From assembly GCA_027563935.2 (NCBI GenBank), contig CM050448.1:65729843-65793842 (forward strand): a DNA stretch of 64,000 bases, read 5' to 3'. This document shows, piece by piece, positions 36,201 to 47,527 of the stretch. The notes below the pieces were generated by a model. That model saw only the letters and a list, made by a program, of their open reading frames with translations. It ran no database searches and had not been told where the DNA came from. Both the position numbers and the translations under genes were made by a program. The DNA comes from Costus lasius. Lineage: Eukaryota; Streptophyta; Magnoliopsida; Zingiberales; Costaceae. Position 1 is the first letter of the stretch; every line of letters begins with the position of its first letter.

Positions 36201-39200
36201 ATCTCGGCGAGCATCGGTGTCAATGCTTTCTTATTTTTCTTCTGAACGAGCTACTCAACTCCTGGGGCAAATTTCTATTCTTCTCTCTTATTTCTATTCT
36301 CTTGGTTGAATCAAGGTAAAAATCTCTCGCCGCATCTTTCTTTTCTTGATTTGGCACGTCCTTCGTGTGCTTTGTCGTTTTGGCAACGAGATTCTGGATT
36401 TTTGTGCTGGTCTTGTTGCAGTTACATCTAATTAATGTTAGTCAATTAGGGTTTGTATAATTGGGATTAAATCACGTTGAATTCCTAGTTAATCTTTCAC
36501 CTCATTAACCCCCTGCCAACGCTTTTGGATTCTTGCCATTACTTGAGCTGCATGTAATTCTTGTTAAGCCTTGTGGAAATTACAATAGAATTTGTTTTTA
36601 TTGCTTGTATGCAACTGGAGCACTCAAACGTTCTTTGTAGAGTACATAACAGATTGAAAAAAAAATAAGTCATAGCAATTGCTTAACTGAATTAAGTGGT
36701 AGTTCTGGTTCAGGTTTATTTTGATAAATATTATTTATGAAGTTTCATAGCTTTAACCCTTTCCCTTTAATTCCTTAATTCCATTCAACACCAAGATCTT
36801 TTTCTTTTATAATAAAATTAGATCACTAGTTAGCTGAGTATTGTGCTCTTTAGTTTGATATTTTTTTTATATGCGCCATTATCATTTGATATTGATGTAA
36901 GGTTACAATTAAAGAATCATTGGTATTATTGTCACGTATTACTTTGTGTGGATATAACATGATAAATCTGTTGGTTGTACATTTGAAATATAGGAATTCA
37001 CTAAACTAATTAGAAAAATAGATTTCGTGCATATCAAAGATGGAAAGGGAATCAAGCTTGCAAACCATAGTATTTCCTATAACTTTCATGCTTTTCTAGA
37101 GGATAAAGTTGTTCTTGAGTTGGTCACCTGTAATACCATATTTTTCCATGTTCGTAAGTACTTTTTATAATTAATTCTCACTTGTCTTCTTAGGCAGCAT
37201 TTACACCTTCATTAGAGTATATATATAAATATGTTGTTTTAAGAGATTTTAATTATTTGAGCAGAAGGATTTTGCTAAAGACAAGTGTGCAGATCCAATT
37301 GAAAATTTTTAGGGCATATGTGTTGGACAATAGAATAATCGAATTTGGATTCATAAAGCTTCTCTTAAATTGTCACCTACTTATTGCTAATCTTTAGTGG
37401 AATTTTACGTGGAAGGTTTGTTGAAAATTCTTATACTGCTGAATTGGTTTATTTTGCCTAAGTGAATGTGTTAATTAGATTTTGGGATTATGATGTATTT
37501 TGTTAATTCATTCAAAGTACATACGTATCATTTTGGGTTGGATTTGTTATTTAGGATTAGAAATTAAATAATTGTAGTTTAACTTTTAATAATGTGAGGC
37601 TCTTGTTTGAAGAATTGATGTTGTTAGTGTTGCCTTATTAGATTCACATCATGGAACTAGGATGCATGTATAAATCTACCGTTGGATTCTGTTCTTGAAT
37701 AGAGCTTAATTTAGTGCCGTGGAAACTAGTAGAGTAGAATAAATTTCAGATTCATGAATTTATACAATGAGAAGAAAACTTACCAGGTAACTTTGACATT
37801 TTTTTTTTATAAAAATAAGTATAGAAGTTGAACACTTAAGTAGTTGGTTTAATTGTTAAGATTTGTATTGTTTCATTTGGCTGAAAACTTATTTATGTTT
37901 GGATTTGATTCTCTTTATATTTCTGCATGTGTGTACAATTAGTTAGAATTATAAGGAAAGTTTTAGGAATCAATTATAAATGGTAAAGAATATCAAATAC
38001 ATGTTTATCTAACGAAATAGAATTAGTGATTGGAAACAAACAGAATTGGATAATAATTAATATACTAATATAACTAAAGCATATCTAGAATGAACCTTGT
38101 GAAAGAACTTTAAGATCCATGTCATTAAGGAATAATTAAATACATGCATAATTTTTTCTTGAATGAATTAATAAAGCAATTTTAATTATATGCACTCAAT
38201 AATCCTATCTCCTTGAAATGATTAGAAAAAGAGGATAGCTAAGGTTTGATAAGTTAGAAAGTTAAGCTAAAGACCATATTGGTAGGAAGAAAATGGGAAT
38301 TGGCTAAGGTGATATTTAGGATTTTGCATAACTTGGTGATCATGTATGAGAAATAATAAACTTCTATAAAATTTTAAGGTAATATGGAAGTCAAGACTGA
38401 AAACTAAGATGATTCAAAGACTTGGTAATCATTTGACAAAGAGAATCAACTATTGAAGTAGGAATCTATTCTTTCTCCTTTCATCGTAGCATTTTAAGCT
38501 TTATTTAAAATATGTGATATCTTATAGTTCATTTCCTTTAATTATTGTTTCATTACCATTGAACTCAATATTATTTGTTTAATGATCATTGTGATGGATA
38601 TGGCATGGTTTGACAATTGCATTGGTTACTTTGTTAATACACTTGTGATGATATTTTAGTACTTTTGGTGACTGCCTAATGTCATGGCATTGATTGATCT
38701 TATGCTGGGTTATATTATACCAGCTATACAACTGTGGACTCTATAGTACCAAGTATGGATTGGCTATAGAGGTGCTAGCTAGAGGTCACCTGACGGGAAG
38801 TCATTAGACTAACCGGGATCCTGGATGTTGGACGCAACATCCCCCGAGCTGTCTGAAGGCAGTTTTTGCATCGGTTGAGCAACGATAGAAACACTCTAAT
38901 AAAGAGTGCGGACTCGAGAGTGAAGTTATTTATAGTTATGCTCTTGATTTACACGACTGTGTGGATATGATATTTACATATAGAATAGAAAAGTTGTTTT
39001 TAATAAGCTTTCCTTGTTGCATGCATTTTGAGATTCCTACTTGGCTCTTCTTGCTAACTCCCTTATTTTGCCTCCAGGTCCAGGTCCAGCGCAACCACAA
39101 AATGAATAGCTAGATAGAGACTGCAATCATGGGGAAATAAATAGCTAAAGTGGTTTATCTTGAGTTGTGGCATTTGTATTTTTTGCATTGTTAGCCAAAC

Positions 39201-42200
39201 TTTGAATTTTGTTGAAAGTGTTGAAAGATATTGTAATAAGCATATTTTGATTTGTTTTTAGTATGGATTGTGAGATTTGAAGCTTATACAAGTTTTTGTT
39301 AGTAAATGTTATATTGTGGTGATAGGGTGTGAGAAATGTTATTGTGATGGCTTTTATCTTTTAAACTCTTACATTCTTGGCGAAGCCCTTCGCCGGGGCA
39401 TAACATTATTACCTTTAACAAAGCTATTCAAAAGAGACCAATCTATAAGCTTGTGGAATAAAAATTGCCATAAGAACTAATCAATGGTTTTCACCTCTAG
39501 ACTTAAGCAAAAATAATAGAGAAATAAAGGACAAGCTAATAATCAAACTTTGTAACTTGTGCTTAATCATTAAGTGGATTAGATTAGCTTTGTACAGATT
39601 TTTATTCTTTTTAATCATTTAGGTTAAGAAGAAAAGAGCTAAAAATTTACGCATGAACACAAGGTTCATAACACAAGTCCAATACTGGTCCTAGACCGAA
39701 CGGGTATACATAGATATATAGATATGTATACAAACATACATACATATATACATATTGTATACATTGTATTTTTAACTATACACTTTTGGGTTTTTTATTG
39801 GTTTCATTTTTTAGTTTTCTTGGTTCTCATAGGTAGTCCTAATTTAAAATTTTAAAACTTCCATTTTGGTGTTTTTTTCATATAAAAATTTAAAACAAAA
39901 ATGTTATAAAAATTAAAAAAATTAAGTGGATTACAGGCTAGACAAGGATTATTAAATTTTTAGACACCCACTCTAATCCTATATATACATTGATTTAATT
40001 TGGGTTTCATAGCTATGTTGGGCATAAACAGATCCCTAATTTATATTTACACTGTGTTTCCTATGAGGGAAAAGTGCAGGGAAAGGAAAGAAAATTTATG
40101 TTTCCGTTTCCTTGGGTGGACGGAAAAACTTGAATGGAGAAGCAAAGAGAAAAGTTTATCTTTTTTCCTCCCTTTCTTATCCTCCCAAATTGGGCCGAAA
40201 AGGACGGGGATGAGTTTCAGCATTCTCGCCCTTTTCTCTCATGCCTTCGACTGAGCTCACCTGCTCACTCACGATGCCGACGACGATGGAGCTTGCCCGC
40301 TCACTCACGACCCCGGGTAAAGACAAAGCTTGCTCGCTCGCTCACGACCCCGAGTGAAGACAGAGCTTGCCCACTCGCTCACGAAGCCGGGTAGCGACAG
40401 AGCTCACCCTCTCGCTCACTACCCTGGGTGATGACGAAGCTCGCCCGCTCGCTCACAACCATGTGGCAATGGAGCTCGCTTGCTCTCTCCTCACGACACC
40501 AGGCGACGATGGAGCTTGCCCACTCGCTCACAATGCCGGGCAACGATGGAGCTTGCCCGCTCGCTCACAACGCTGGACGACGACCGAGCTTGCCCGCTCG
40601 CTCACAACGTTGGACGACGACTGAGCTCGCTTGCTCGGTCACAACTAGGCGGTGATAAAGCTCACCCACTCTCTCCTCATGACATCGAGCGACGACAAAG
40701 CTCGCCCACTCGCTTACGATGCCCCCGCTCGCTCACAAGGGTGATGACAGAGCTCGTCCGCTCGCTCACGATGCCGGGCGACGACGGAGCTCATCCGCTC
40801 GCTCACAACGTCGTGCGACGATGATGAAGCTCACCGCTGGAGATCCGCCGACTGGCATTTGCCCTAGACTTTCCTTCCTTGTTTCTTTCCTCACAAGGAA
40901 ACACAAGGGTGGAAAAATATGCAAAATCTCTACCCTTTCAGTTTTCTTTACTCTTTACTTTTCCTTTCTCTTGTGTTTTCTATCCCTCTTAGGAAACACA
41001 GTGTTAACTCTGAAATATCATAAGTGACAAACATGTGTACTTACAAGTCAAACCAGTATGTACCTTCATACAACCCATACTGATTAGACCTTGTATTAGT
41101 ACCCGTACAAAGATCAATACCATATTTATATAAATAGTATCAACCCAATACCATCAATAAAGTATGTTAATGTGAACTAGTCTAATAGCGGACCAGTACA
41201 CTGATATTTAAAATCATGCCAAGTAGAGAAACTGATATGCTATATAACATAAATAGCAGAGAATATAAAATTATCTACTTGACCCTTAAAACTAAATAAG
41301 AGCATAGTAGAAGAAATATGTAAAGTTCTTAATTAGTTAAGTACATGACAAACTAGCACAACAAAACTCACATATCCACAATAAAGCTTGTCGTTAGGGA
41401 CTAGACAATGCTCATCATAACTCATGTACAAGTCCATTACGCCATCTACACAGTCAAGTTATGAAATATATATATATATATATATATATATAGGTTTTTT
41501 TGAGAAAGTTGCTAGTGATCCACAACTAGTCAAATAACTAGATTTCTATGACAAGAGCAAGTGAAATTGGGGAAAAATGCACCGGGTAGAGAATGCACAA
41601 AATCATCCTCTCAGGGTTGAAGGTGCTGTTCTTGATCTAGTCCATGTTTAAAGCCATAGGTTCCCCACTATTTGCTTTTGATTCAGCTGTTCATCTTTGC
41701 ATCGTAATTTAGTATTCTCTATTGTAATCTTTTTGCTATTCAATGAGCATCATGTTGGGGGCATTTGTTTAGCATTTCTATGAAAAATTTGTGTTCATGA
41801 GAAAGTGTTAGTCGATATTGTATTTAAATCCATGTTAATTACTACAAGACAATGTACATGTAAAACCATTGAGAACATCAACAAAAAGATATAATTCCAG
41901 TTGCAATTGGGTGCAATAAAGTGACACTTCAAATGTTCTTTTCCAATGGTGACTTCCATAATTCATCATCTTGATTGCTTCAAATCTAATAAAACCTCTA
42001 AACCCTATTATAGATCTAAACAAGAAATATACTTTGTTGACCCAATGAAAGCCATTATCTAAATGGCATGAGTTGTATAGATCTAAACAAGAAATATACT
42101 TTGTTGACCCAATGAAAACCATTATCTAAATGGCATGAGTTGTATAGATCTAATAAAACCTCTAAACCCTATTATAGATCTAAACAAGAAATATACTTTG

Positions 42201-44950
42201 TTGACCCAATGAAAACCATTATCTAAATGGCATGAGTTGTATCGAACGCTAAGATCGTTCAAGCTTTCAAGTTTACCCAAAATGCCATGTTGTAGAAAGC
42301 ACTTTAACTTATCTAAGGGCTAATCACGTCAAGACATATTTCATTTGATTAAACATTTATATGAGACTTTCGCATGTAGTTTTGTTTGATCACAAGCTAA
42401 GTTTAAAATACTAATCCATATTAGTAACTCAGTATTTGCCCAAATTGGTAAGGTCCAGTATATACTAACATTCATGATATCAATCAATACTGCCCAATAC
42501 ATACACATACACATATATGTATGCATGTGTGTGTATAACAAACTAGATAGACATCGATCCTATGTATGTGTATGAATATATATAAATTAGATAGCCATCG
42601 ATCCTTGTCTACGTACTAATATAGGATATGATAGATACATATCCAGCTTATTGCGTGGAGTATACCAACATTTCAAACTGTGAATGCATGTTCATTAAGC
42701 ATAGTTTATTAGTTTTTTGAATTTTGGAGTGGTCAAGGATATTGAGACTTATCAAGTTGTAAGTGGCATGATAATAGAATGACATATCTTGATAAATGAG
42801 TAGTTACTTGCAAGATGATGCACTACCTCGGAAATAGTACTACAAATAAAAATCCTTAAACATTTTCATAAATCGTAAACGTGTACTTAGATAAAGGTAC
42901 AGTTATGGTACTTTCGGAAGGTGATAACTACTTGGAGTTTTGAGAAAAAATATTAACTTTTGACTTGATTAAACATTTATAAAAACTCTCTTGTTATTTT
43001 TCTTTATTGCATGTTTATCATATGCAGATTATTTTTTTCTCTTCTGAACTATGGTGGAGTATGACTTGTGAGGTTGAATCAGTTTAGTAGCTGTGACAAA
43101 TCAATAGTGAGTTTCAAGATGAAGCACTTCCTTTGAAATAATACTAAAAAGGAAAATCTTATATATGTTCTTAAATAGAGGTATATAAAATCCTAAACAT
43201 GTACTTCTTAGAAAAATAAGGTTGTGGTACCCTTGGAAGAGAGGTAACTTGTATAAAATTTCTTGTAAGAATCAGTTACATGGGACTTCAGCAAAAGTCT
43301 TAATTTCAGAGTATACTAAATATGGATTGTAAGAGGTAGATTTAGGGCCTTAAAGGACAAAACACTATATATCTTTTCTCTTTTATGTTCAGCAATTTTC
43401 TTGTGTTCATTCATTATCTTAATGGTACTTAGCTTGCAAGGAATTGAGTTCAAGAGTTACATATTACTTGTGCCACTCACAGTTTAAATTCACCTAAACT
43501 TAATTTACAATTGCACCATGTTTTACTCGAATTTAGCATGCATCCTCACAAGGTAATTTCTCTAAGTGGATTAATTGATTAGTGATACAATTCACTCTCC
43601 ACTTGTGGCTCAATCCACTTAATCTACCCTGTACATATGTGTAATGCATCATATCAAAATTTCCTTCACCAAAAGCACCACATAGATGGCTGACAAAAAC
43701 GTATATGCTTATCGTGAAAATTACCTTGTGACAGTAGATACGTGTAACCCATGTATTAGCATATTTTATGATGAAGGATAGCAATTCTCCATTCTTCTCA
43801 CGCTTAACATACTCCAGATAATTTGTATGGATAATACCTATCACTCTTCTGAATTTGGATTTCCACCGGCGACCATGGTGATACCAGTTAAGATGCTCAG
43901 GTTCCTCAAGTACAGCAATGTCTGCTTCTTCATCAGGAATAATGGTTGTGATATCTCCAACAGGTAAAATACTTCGTTTATCTACTGAAAACTGTCGCAG
44001 TAATGATCAAAAGCTCCTTGTTAAAAGAATAAGAACGCTCATGGTAAGTTGTGAGGATCTAATTAGCAAAACTTCTAGAACATAACCCAAATGATAAGCA
44101 TATACTTTAATGTGCAGGCCTCGACAAGATTTCAAGCACAAAAAATGTGCAGGCCTCGACACGATTTCAAGCACAAAAAATGTGCATACTCAAAGAATAA
44201 ACTGAAAATAAGCACATATAGCACTGGTGTTGGAAAAGCAAAAGACAAAAGTGAGTATTCAACATTTAGATCAAAGGATATTATTTCATTAGATTAATCT
44301 ATCTATTATTACTAATAATGATAAAATACTCCTTTTAAAAATAAGAAGAAAGCGTACAGTAAGTTGTATGGATCTATCAAACAAAAGCTTAAGTGTCACA
44401 TTGAAAAAAAAATCCTTTAAAGTAACAAGACTAACCAACTACCTTGTATAAAATAACGCAAATGATAAAATGAACCAAAGATAAACCACATATATAATAC
44501 TCAGGTCTTGAAAAGATTTCAAGCATAAAAAGTGTGGATGTTTAAATAACGAACTGAAAACAAAAACGATATAGTACTTTTATTGGAAAAGCAAAGATCA
44601 AAGAGGAAATATTAAGCAATAAGATCAAAAGCTATTCTTATTTATTTATTATATTAATGTATTCCTTTTACCTTTCCAGGATAGAATTTTAAATTGAAGT
44701 TAGGTTGAAAGTCAATCCTTGCTTCAATCCAGTGACGAACATAAACTTCATGTTCTGATGCTGAATTGAAAATGATGTTCGGGTAAACTAATTCTTGATC
44801 TTTGTTAGAAAGCCAAGGGATAACCAATGTAACATCTCTATCACCACGTTTTGCAAGATAAGCAGCCCGAAATAAAGGGTTGACAGCAGTCCCAGTCATC
44901 CATGGGAGACTTGCAGTTGTGAATATTGCAATATGCTGCTTCCTGGACAT
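26750..44950 (-). CDS. DGD2: Digalactosyldiacylglycerol synthase 2 (four coding exons)
   Basis: Joined exons 44950-44672, 43991-43725, 27787-27438 and 27260-26750 give 1407 bases: 468 codons plus stop, close to the roughly 470 residues usual for plant DGD2. All splice sites are GT/AG and phases agree. Known role of the family: moves galactose from UDP-galactose to monogalactosyldiacylglycerol, making DGDG at the chloroplast outer envelope, with DGD2 often induced by phosphate shortage. Seen: N-terminal [85 protein letters not shown]; and the GT4 donor-site block [20 protein letters not shown]. There is no long N-terminal extension, so DGD2 rather than DGD1. The frame is intact despite a 15.9-kb intron full of transposons. 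Phosphate control is family knowledge, not seen here. Confidence 0.93.
27438..27787 (-). CDS. DGD2: DGD2 coding exon 3
   Basis: Encodes residues 183-298 and two bases of codon 299. It starts [14 protein letters not shown] after acceptor TATAG and ends at QFH plus GA before donor GTAAGT. The start matches the family block that follows CHK, so the two exons are neighbours in the protein although 15.9 kb apart. Confidence 0.92.
29341..29498. repeat. 158-bp direct duplication, copy 1
   Basis: Runs from TTTTAAAACCTTAGTTTCAA to GGCCCATAATGAGGGACC. Copy 2 at 29614-29771 has the same length and roughly 90 percent identity by eye. The copies are 273 bases apart, start to start. Confidence 0.8.
29614..29771. 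repeat. 158-bp direct duplication, copy 2
   Basis: Partner of 29341-29498. It ends GGCCCACAATGGGGGACT, 34 bases before the chromovirus LTR begins. Confidence 0.8.
29806..32544 (+). mobile_element. 5' LTR of the chromovirus remnant
   Basis: Starts TGTTATGTTAATG and aligns with 35922-39168 over its whole length. It lacks about 560 bases present in the other LTR (38122-38690), and differs at many scattered sites, so the insertion is old. Confidence 0.8.
32591..32908 (+). pseudogene. Chromovirus integrase C-terminal part, left piece
   Basis: Reads [17 protein letters not shown], a catalytic-core end typical of Ty3/gypsy integrase, then a stop and a frameshift near 32730. It continues as [11 protein letters not shown], stop, [19 protein letters not shown] and ends HYIGPFEIL, the GPY/F-type module. 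It is cut at 32908 by the nested gag-only element and resumes at 35565. Inactive. Confidence 0.8.
32909..33124 (+). mobile_element. 5' LTR of the gag-only element
   Basis: 216 bases, TG...CA ends. It contains a TATAAATAAGGG stretch near 32997 that could be its TATA box. The following bases GTGGTCCAACC do not match a primer binding site I recognise. Confidence 0.85.
33125..33838 (+). other. Leader of the gag-only element
   Basis: About 700 bases, GC-rich in 33420-33660 with repeated CGGCGTCTCACGCAGATCCAGG-type phrases, and two poly-A runs near 33735 and 33785. There is no gene; ORFs here are shadows. Confidence 0.55.
33839..35283 (+). pseudogene. Gag of the gag-only element
   Basis: The readable frame starts at about 33843 with [15 protein letters not shown], a coiled-coil-like N-terminus rich in K, E and R; the expected start codon appears as ATA. 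The gag core follows: [20 protein letters not shown], then [11 protein letters not shown] after a stop at 34446, further stops near 34530, [13 protein letters not shown], and [13 protein letters not shown]. The zinc-knuckle remnant near 35122-35160 reads CFKCD, stop, then YHPMHRC. It ends near 35283 in an acidic tail. This is Ty3/gypsy-type Gag with at least four stops, inactive as it stands. No pol gene follows. Confidence 0.8.
35344..35559 (+). mobile_element. 3' LTR of the gag-only element
   Basis: Same length as the 5' LTR, about eight substitutions, followed by GATAC at 35560-35564. Confidence 0.85.
35565..35897 (+). pseudogene. Chromovirus integrase/chromodomain, right piece
   Basis: Continues the integrase after the nested element: [33 protein letters not shown], then a chromodomain-like end with [20 protein letters not shown] and [10 protein letters not shown]. 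It closes at a stop near 35895, 24 bases before the 3' LTR. Chromodomains of this lineage guide insertion by reading chromatin marks. Open over about 107 codons, better kept than the left piece. Confidence 0.8.
35922..39170 (+). mobile_element. 3' LTR of the chromovirus remnant
   Basis: Starts TGTTATAATTTAATT directly after the purine-rich GGGAAGAA and ends near TTGAGTTGTGGCA. It contains the roughly 560 bases at 38122-38690 that the 5' LTR lacks. ORFs at 36003-36245 and 39277-39480 have no support. Confidence 0.8.
39171..40049. other. DGD2 intron 3 sequence
   Basis: AT-rich, with an ATATAGATATG/ATACATACATAT low-complexity stretch near 39708-39760. No gene seen. Confidence 0.5.
40050..41003. 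mobile_element. CACTG-ended inverted-repeat element carrying a minisatellite
   Basis: The ends are inverted repeats: CACTGTGTTTCCTATGAGGG at 40050 and, on the other strand, CACTGTGTTTCCTAAGAGGG ending at 41003 (one mismatch in 20). Both sides are flanked by TTA (40047-40049 and 41004-41006). CACTA/G ends with a 3-bp duplication fit a non-autonomous CACTA-type DNA element; a PIF/Harbinger-like element with TTA duplication is the alternative. It encodes no transposase. Purine-rich subterminal sequence on the left mirrors pyrimidine-rich sequence on the right. Confidence 0.75.
40246..40835. repeat. 37-bp GC-rich minisatellite
   Basis: About 16 units with period close to 37 bases and a core GAGCTCGCCCGCTCGCTCAC followed by an ACGCCGGGCGACGACG-like part. 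Units vary in length by a few bases. Several long overlapping ORFs rich in Leu-Ala-Arg-Ser-Leu-Thr are a by-product of the repeat. Confidence 0.9.
41467..41492. repeat. (AT)n microsatellite
   Basis: About 13 TA dinucleotides without interruption, inside DGD2 intron 3. Confidence 0.9.
42013..42243. repeat. 67-bp tandem repeat
   Basis: Units at 42013, 42080 and 42177 start GATCTAAACAAGAAATATAC and end GCATGAGTTGTAT, with at most one visible difference between neighbours. A 30-base phrase TAATAAAACCTCTAAACCC also recurs (41987 and 42151). Confidence 0.85.
43725..43991 (-). CDS. DGD2: DGD2 coding exon 2
   Basis: Encodes residues 94-182, from [13 protein letters not shown] to RIYCHK. Acceptor ACAG ends at 43992; donor GTAATT begins at 43724. 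It is in phase 0 at both ends. Confidence 0.92.
44111..44180. repeat. 35-bp tandem duplication in DGD2 intron 2
   Basis: Two units starting TGTGCAGGCCTCGACA with one difference. A looser third copy lies near 44503-44540 (CAGGTCTTGAAAAGATTTCA). Confidence 0.8.
44672..44950 (-). CDS. DGD2: DGD2 coding exon 1
   Basis: Encodes residues 1-93 from ATG at 44950 to FYPGK. The donor GTAAAAGG follows at 44671. The first conserved block of the family starts at residue 5, which supports this start. Confidence 0.92.
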
Positions 44951-47527
44951 TATATAATAATGTATTGGATATTGAAGTCCACAATATTTATCGACTCATG
45001 CCAGTAGATGTTACTCTTCGAGAAGTTGCACAATAATTTCACTGAGGATGAACCTGAAGTTATATAAAAAATTAAAGTACCAAAAATACCAACAAATAGA
45101 TCATGTGCAAATGCAGGACAAAACACTAAGTGCTCAAAATTTTGACAATTGAACAATAACTAGAGAGAAACCTAAAGGAGCTGGAGGTAACATAGAGAAA
45201 ATATCTTAACCTCAGTTTAATTAGTTAGGAAAATCGCACAACTTTGGTACCAGCAGTAAGGAAAAAGTTGACTAGAAAGGTTATGGTTTGCTAAGATCTA
45301 CCTTTTTTAAATATAAGAGATATATAAAGCACTTTTCCATAATTAGAAACTTGCTACATACTGATAATGATAAAAAATCAACAACTCATACTTGAACTGA
45401 AAACCAAACTTAAGGACAAACAAAATACTATTTAACAGGACTGAAGTACCAATACATTTTGCTAATGATATCAAGGCAACTTGTGCTATATCGGATTTTT
45501 ATAAACTATCTTCCATGCCTGTACCTCTAAACTGTCAACAGTCTGAGTATACTTCAAATGAAAGAGAACCAGAATTTTTCCTTAAAGGATAAAAATTAGA
45601 TTCTAGTGATCAAAGCCAAAATATTCATGATAGGAAATGCTAAATATACATTTTGAGGAGAGATCATCTCAGGTCTCAAACATGGCAAGCACATGCAAAT
45701 ATACACTTTGTAAAAGTGACTTTATTTTCCTCTTTATATCTAGATTTTATAAATGACCACTTTGATGGTTGGTATAACCATATAATTAGTATCTAAAGAT
45801 CTTCCTATGGAATTTCAAAATGTGGCATCATCACAAATTACCATTCTTACTTAAACTGTCATTCATAGTTAACCACCAAAAGAAGCTAAATAATGCTAAT
45901 TTTAGGTGGAGAACTAATAGCACAAAGGTAGAATCTCTCCTATTATTCTTTTCTTGTTCAGCTTTTTAGAATGTGAAGCATGATGCTCCTTTTTTCTTTC
46001 AACACCGGAAGAGGAGTATCTGAGGGCTGAAATTGTTGGATAAAGTAGATCTTGTGCTTGTCGAACTTCAAATTGAAGCTTTCCCATTTTTTGCCTTTAG
46101 CCCTTCTGATTGTCTTGTTTATTACACTTGTGTATATTCCTATATAGTGTATTTGTTTTGTGTCATGTCTTGTGTTGTGGGTGTTAGTTTGATATTTTAC
46201 AAAATTCACATATTTTACTCATAACATCTTATTTGTGCACTTGGTTCAAAATTCTCTAAGACAAAAAAAAAACAGTCTGCCCATAGTATTTCAAGCGTGA
46301 TAGTAGGTAGGTCTTATCTGTTCTCCCTCAAATGTTGTGAGACATACCACTTTGCTCATAGGGTATTCATCATTGATCACATTATGCCTAAATAAAGCAT
46401 TATGAATGAAATACCTGAACAACATACAATATTAAACATATACCCACAACTCATGGACATTGATAACCAATGTTTTTAATCTTGTTTTGTAGTGGAGGTA
46501 AGCTTTGTACAAACTAGATCGAGATATAACTAGTAGATGGATCTTTTGTGTTGAGACACTGATATTTTGGTATATTGGTATGGTTGGAGATTAAAAAGAT
46601 TTGTTGACAACGCAATGTTAGAAGTGCTCAAAAGGACAAGCATCAGTATATATAGTGTTTATTCATTGAAGGAATATTTGAATTCTTTAAGCAAGGCACC
46701 AAAAATAATGCATGTCTTCAAATGATAGAAGTAACCTCAAGCCAATAATGTTTGTTCTTCCAAAGATAGAAGTAATTCCATGTCAACAACTGGAGAGACA
46801 ACAGAACCAATTGGAATATTATGAATGAAAAAGAGGATAACAACCTACATAATAGAATAAAGGGACAGGTTTCATGCATATAAGCAAAGAGATTTCTTGA
46901 GATTAAGTTTGCAAAACTTTGCTTATCATATTATTATTTTAAAACACCCGAAGTTTCAAACCATGAAAAGTGGCTAGGACGTACCCAACCATGTAACAAG
47001 AATGACACACACTGAATACCAAACTACTTAAAGATGGCTAGTGCGATTGTTCCATGCCATAGAATTCAATTTTGTTATCACTAACTATGTATAGGACAAT
47101 CTCATTCCATTGCTTCAAGTGAAGTTTTCTTAATTCCCCTTCTCCATCTCAGTTCAAAATCTTATTGGATCCCGGCTGTCCGACTAGAGATGGCCGATCA
47201 CATTTGATCTGTAATCTTCTTCTGGATATATCGTGTATCATTTTAACTGGATTTCAAAATCAAAATACAGATAAGTTATTGAGAAATGTTAACATGTATA
47301 TTTCTTTTAGAAATTCCTTACATTTCACAATCTAGCATATAGATCCATCAATCATACAGTTAAGGTAGACGACCGGACCAACCACGTCTCAGTGACGTCC
47401 ACCAATTTCCTATGGCCACCATCAGAAGGCGATTGATAGACACCGTGATAGAAAACAAAACTGGGGACAGCAAAAGGAGGAAGAGGAAGAGAAACCAGCG
47501 TTATCCAACCTTTCCTCTATTCCTTAC
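44951..47527 (-). other. DGD2: Probable DGD2 5' UTR intron
   Basis: AT-rich, no coding signal over 2.6 kb. It is bounded upstream by the donor GCGAAG|GTAAGG at 47528/47527. A pyrimidine-rich tract followed by CTTCAG and CTCAG acceptor-like strings lies near 45040-45060, about 90 bases before the ATG. ORFs at 44950-45156 and 45958-46224 are unsupported. Inferred, not proven. Confidence 0.4.

Larger units (their letters stand above)
29806..39170 (+). mobile_element. Tekay/Del-like chromovirus remnant inside DGD2 intron 3
   Basis: Two long direct LTRs (29806-32544 and 35922-39170) enclose a short body that keeps only the C-terminal integrase and chromodomain-like region, itself split by a gag-only element at 32909-35559. 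Orientation is opposite to DGD2. The 5' LTR is followed at once by integrase sequence, so gag, protease, reverse transcriptase and most of integrase were deleted. LTRs of about 3 kb and the integrase/chromodomain type fit the Tekay/Del lineage. I could not find a convincing target duplication. Confidence 0.8.
41007..43724. other. Proximal part of DGD2 intron 3
   Basis: AT-rich, no gene. It contains an (AT)n tract at 41467-41492 and a 67-bp tandem repeat at 42013-42243. ORFs at 41835-42122 and 42341-42541 fall in repeats. Confidence 0.55.

Noticed and set aside
39168..39176. A target duplication for the chromovirus remnant
   Set aside because: The five bases before 29806 (TCTAG) do not match those after the 3' LTR; ends may have been altered, so no duplication is claimed.
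40000..41027. Several overlapping long ORFs rich in Leu-Ala-Arg-Ser-Leu-Thr
   Set aside because: All three frames of the 37-bp GC-rich minisatellite avoid stops. The frames have no conserved start or domain and follow the repeat.
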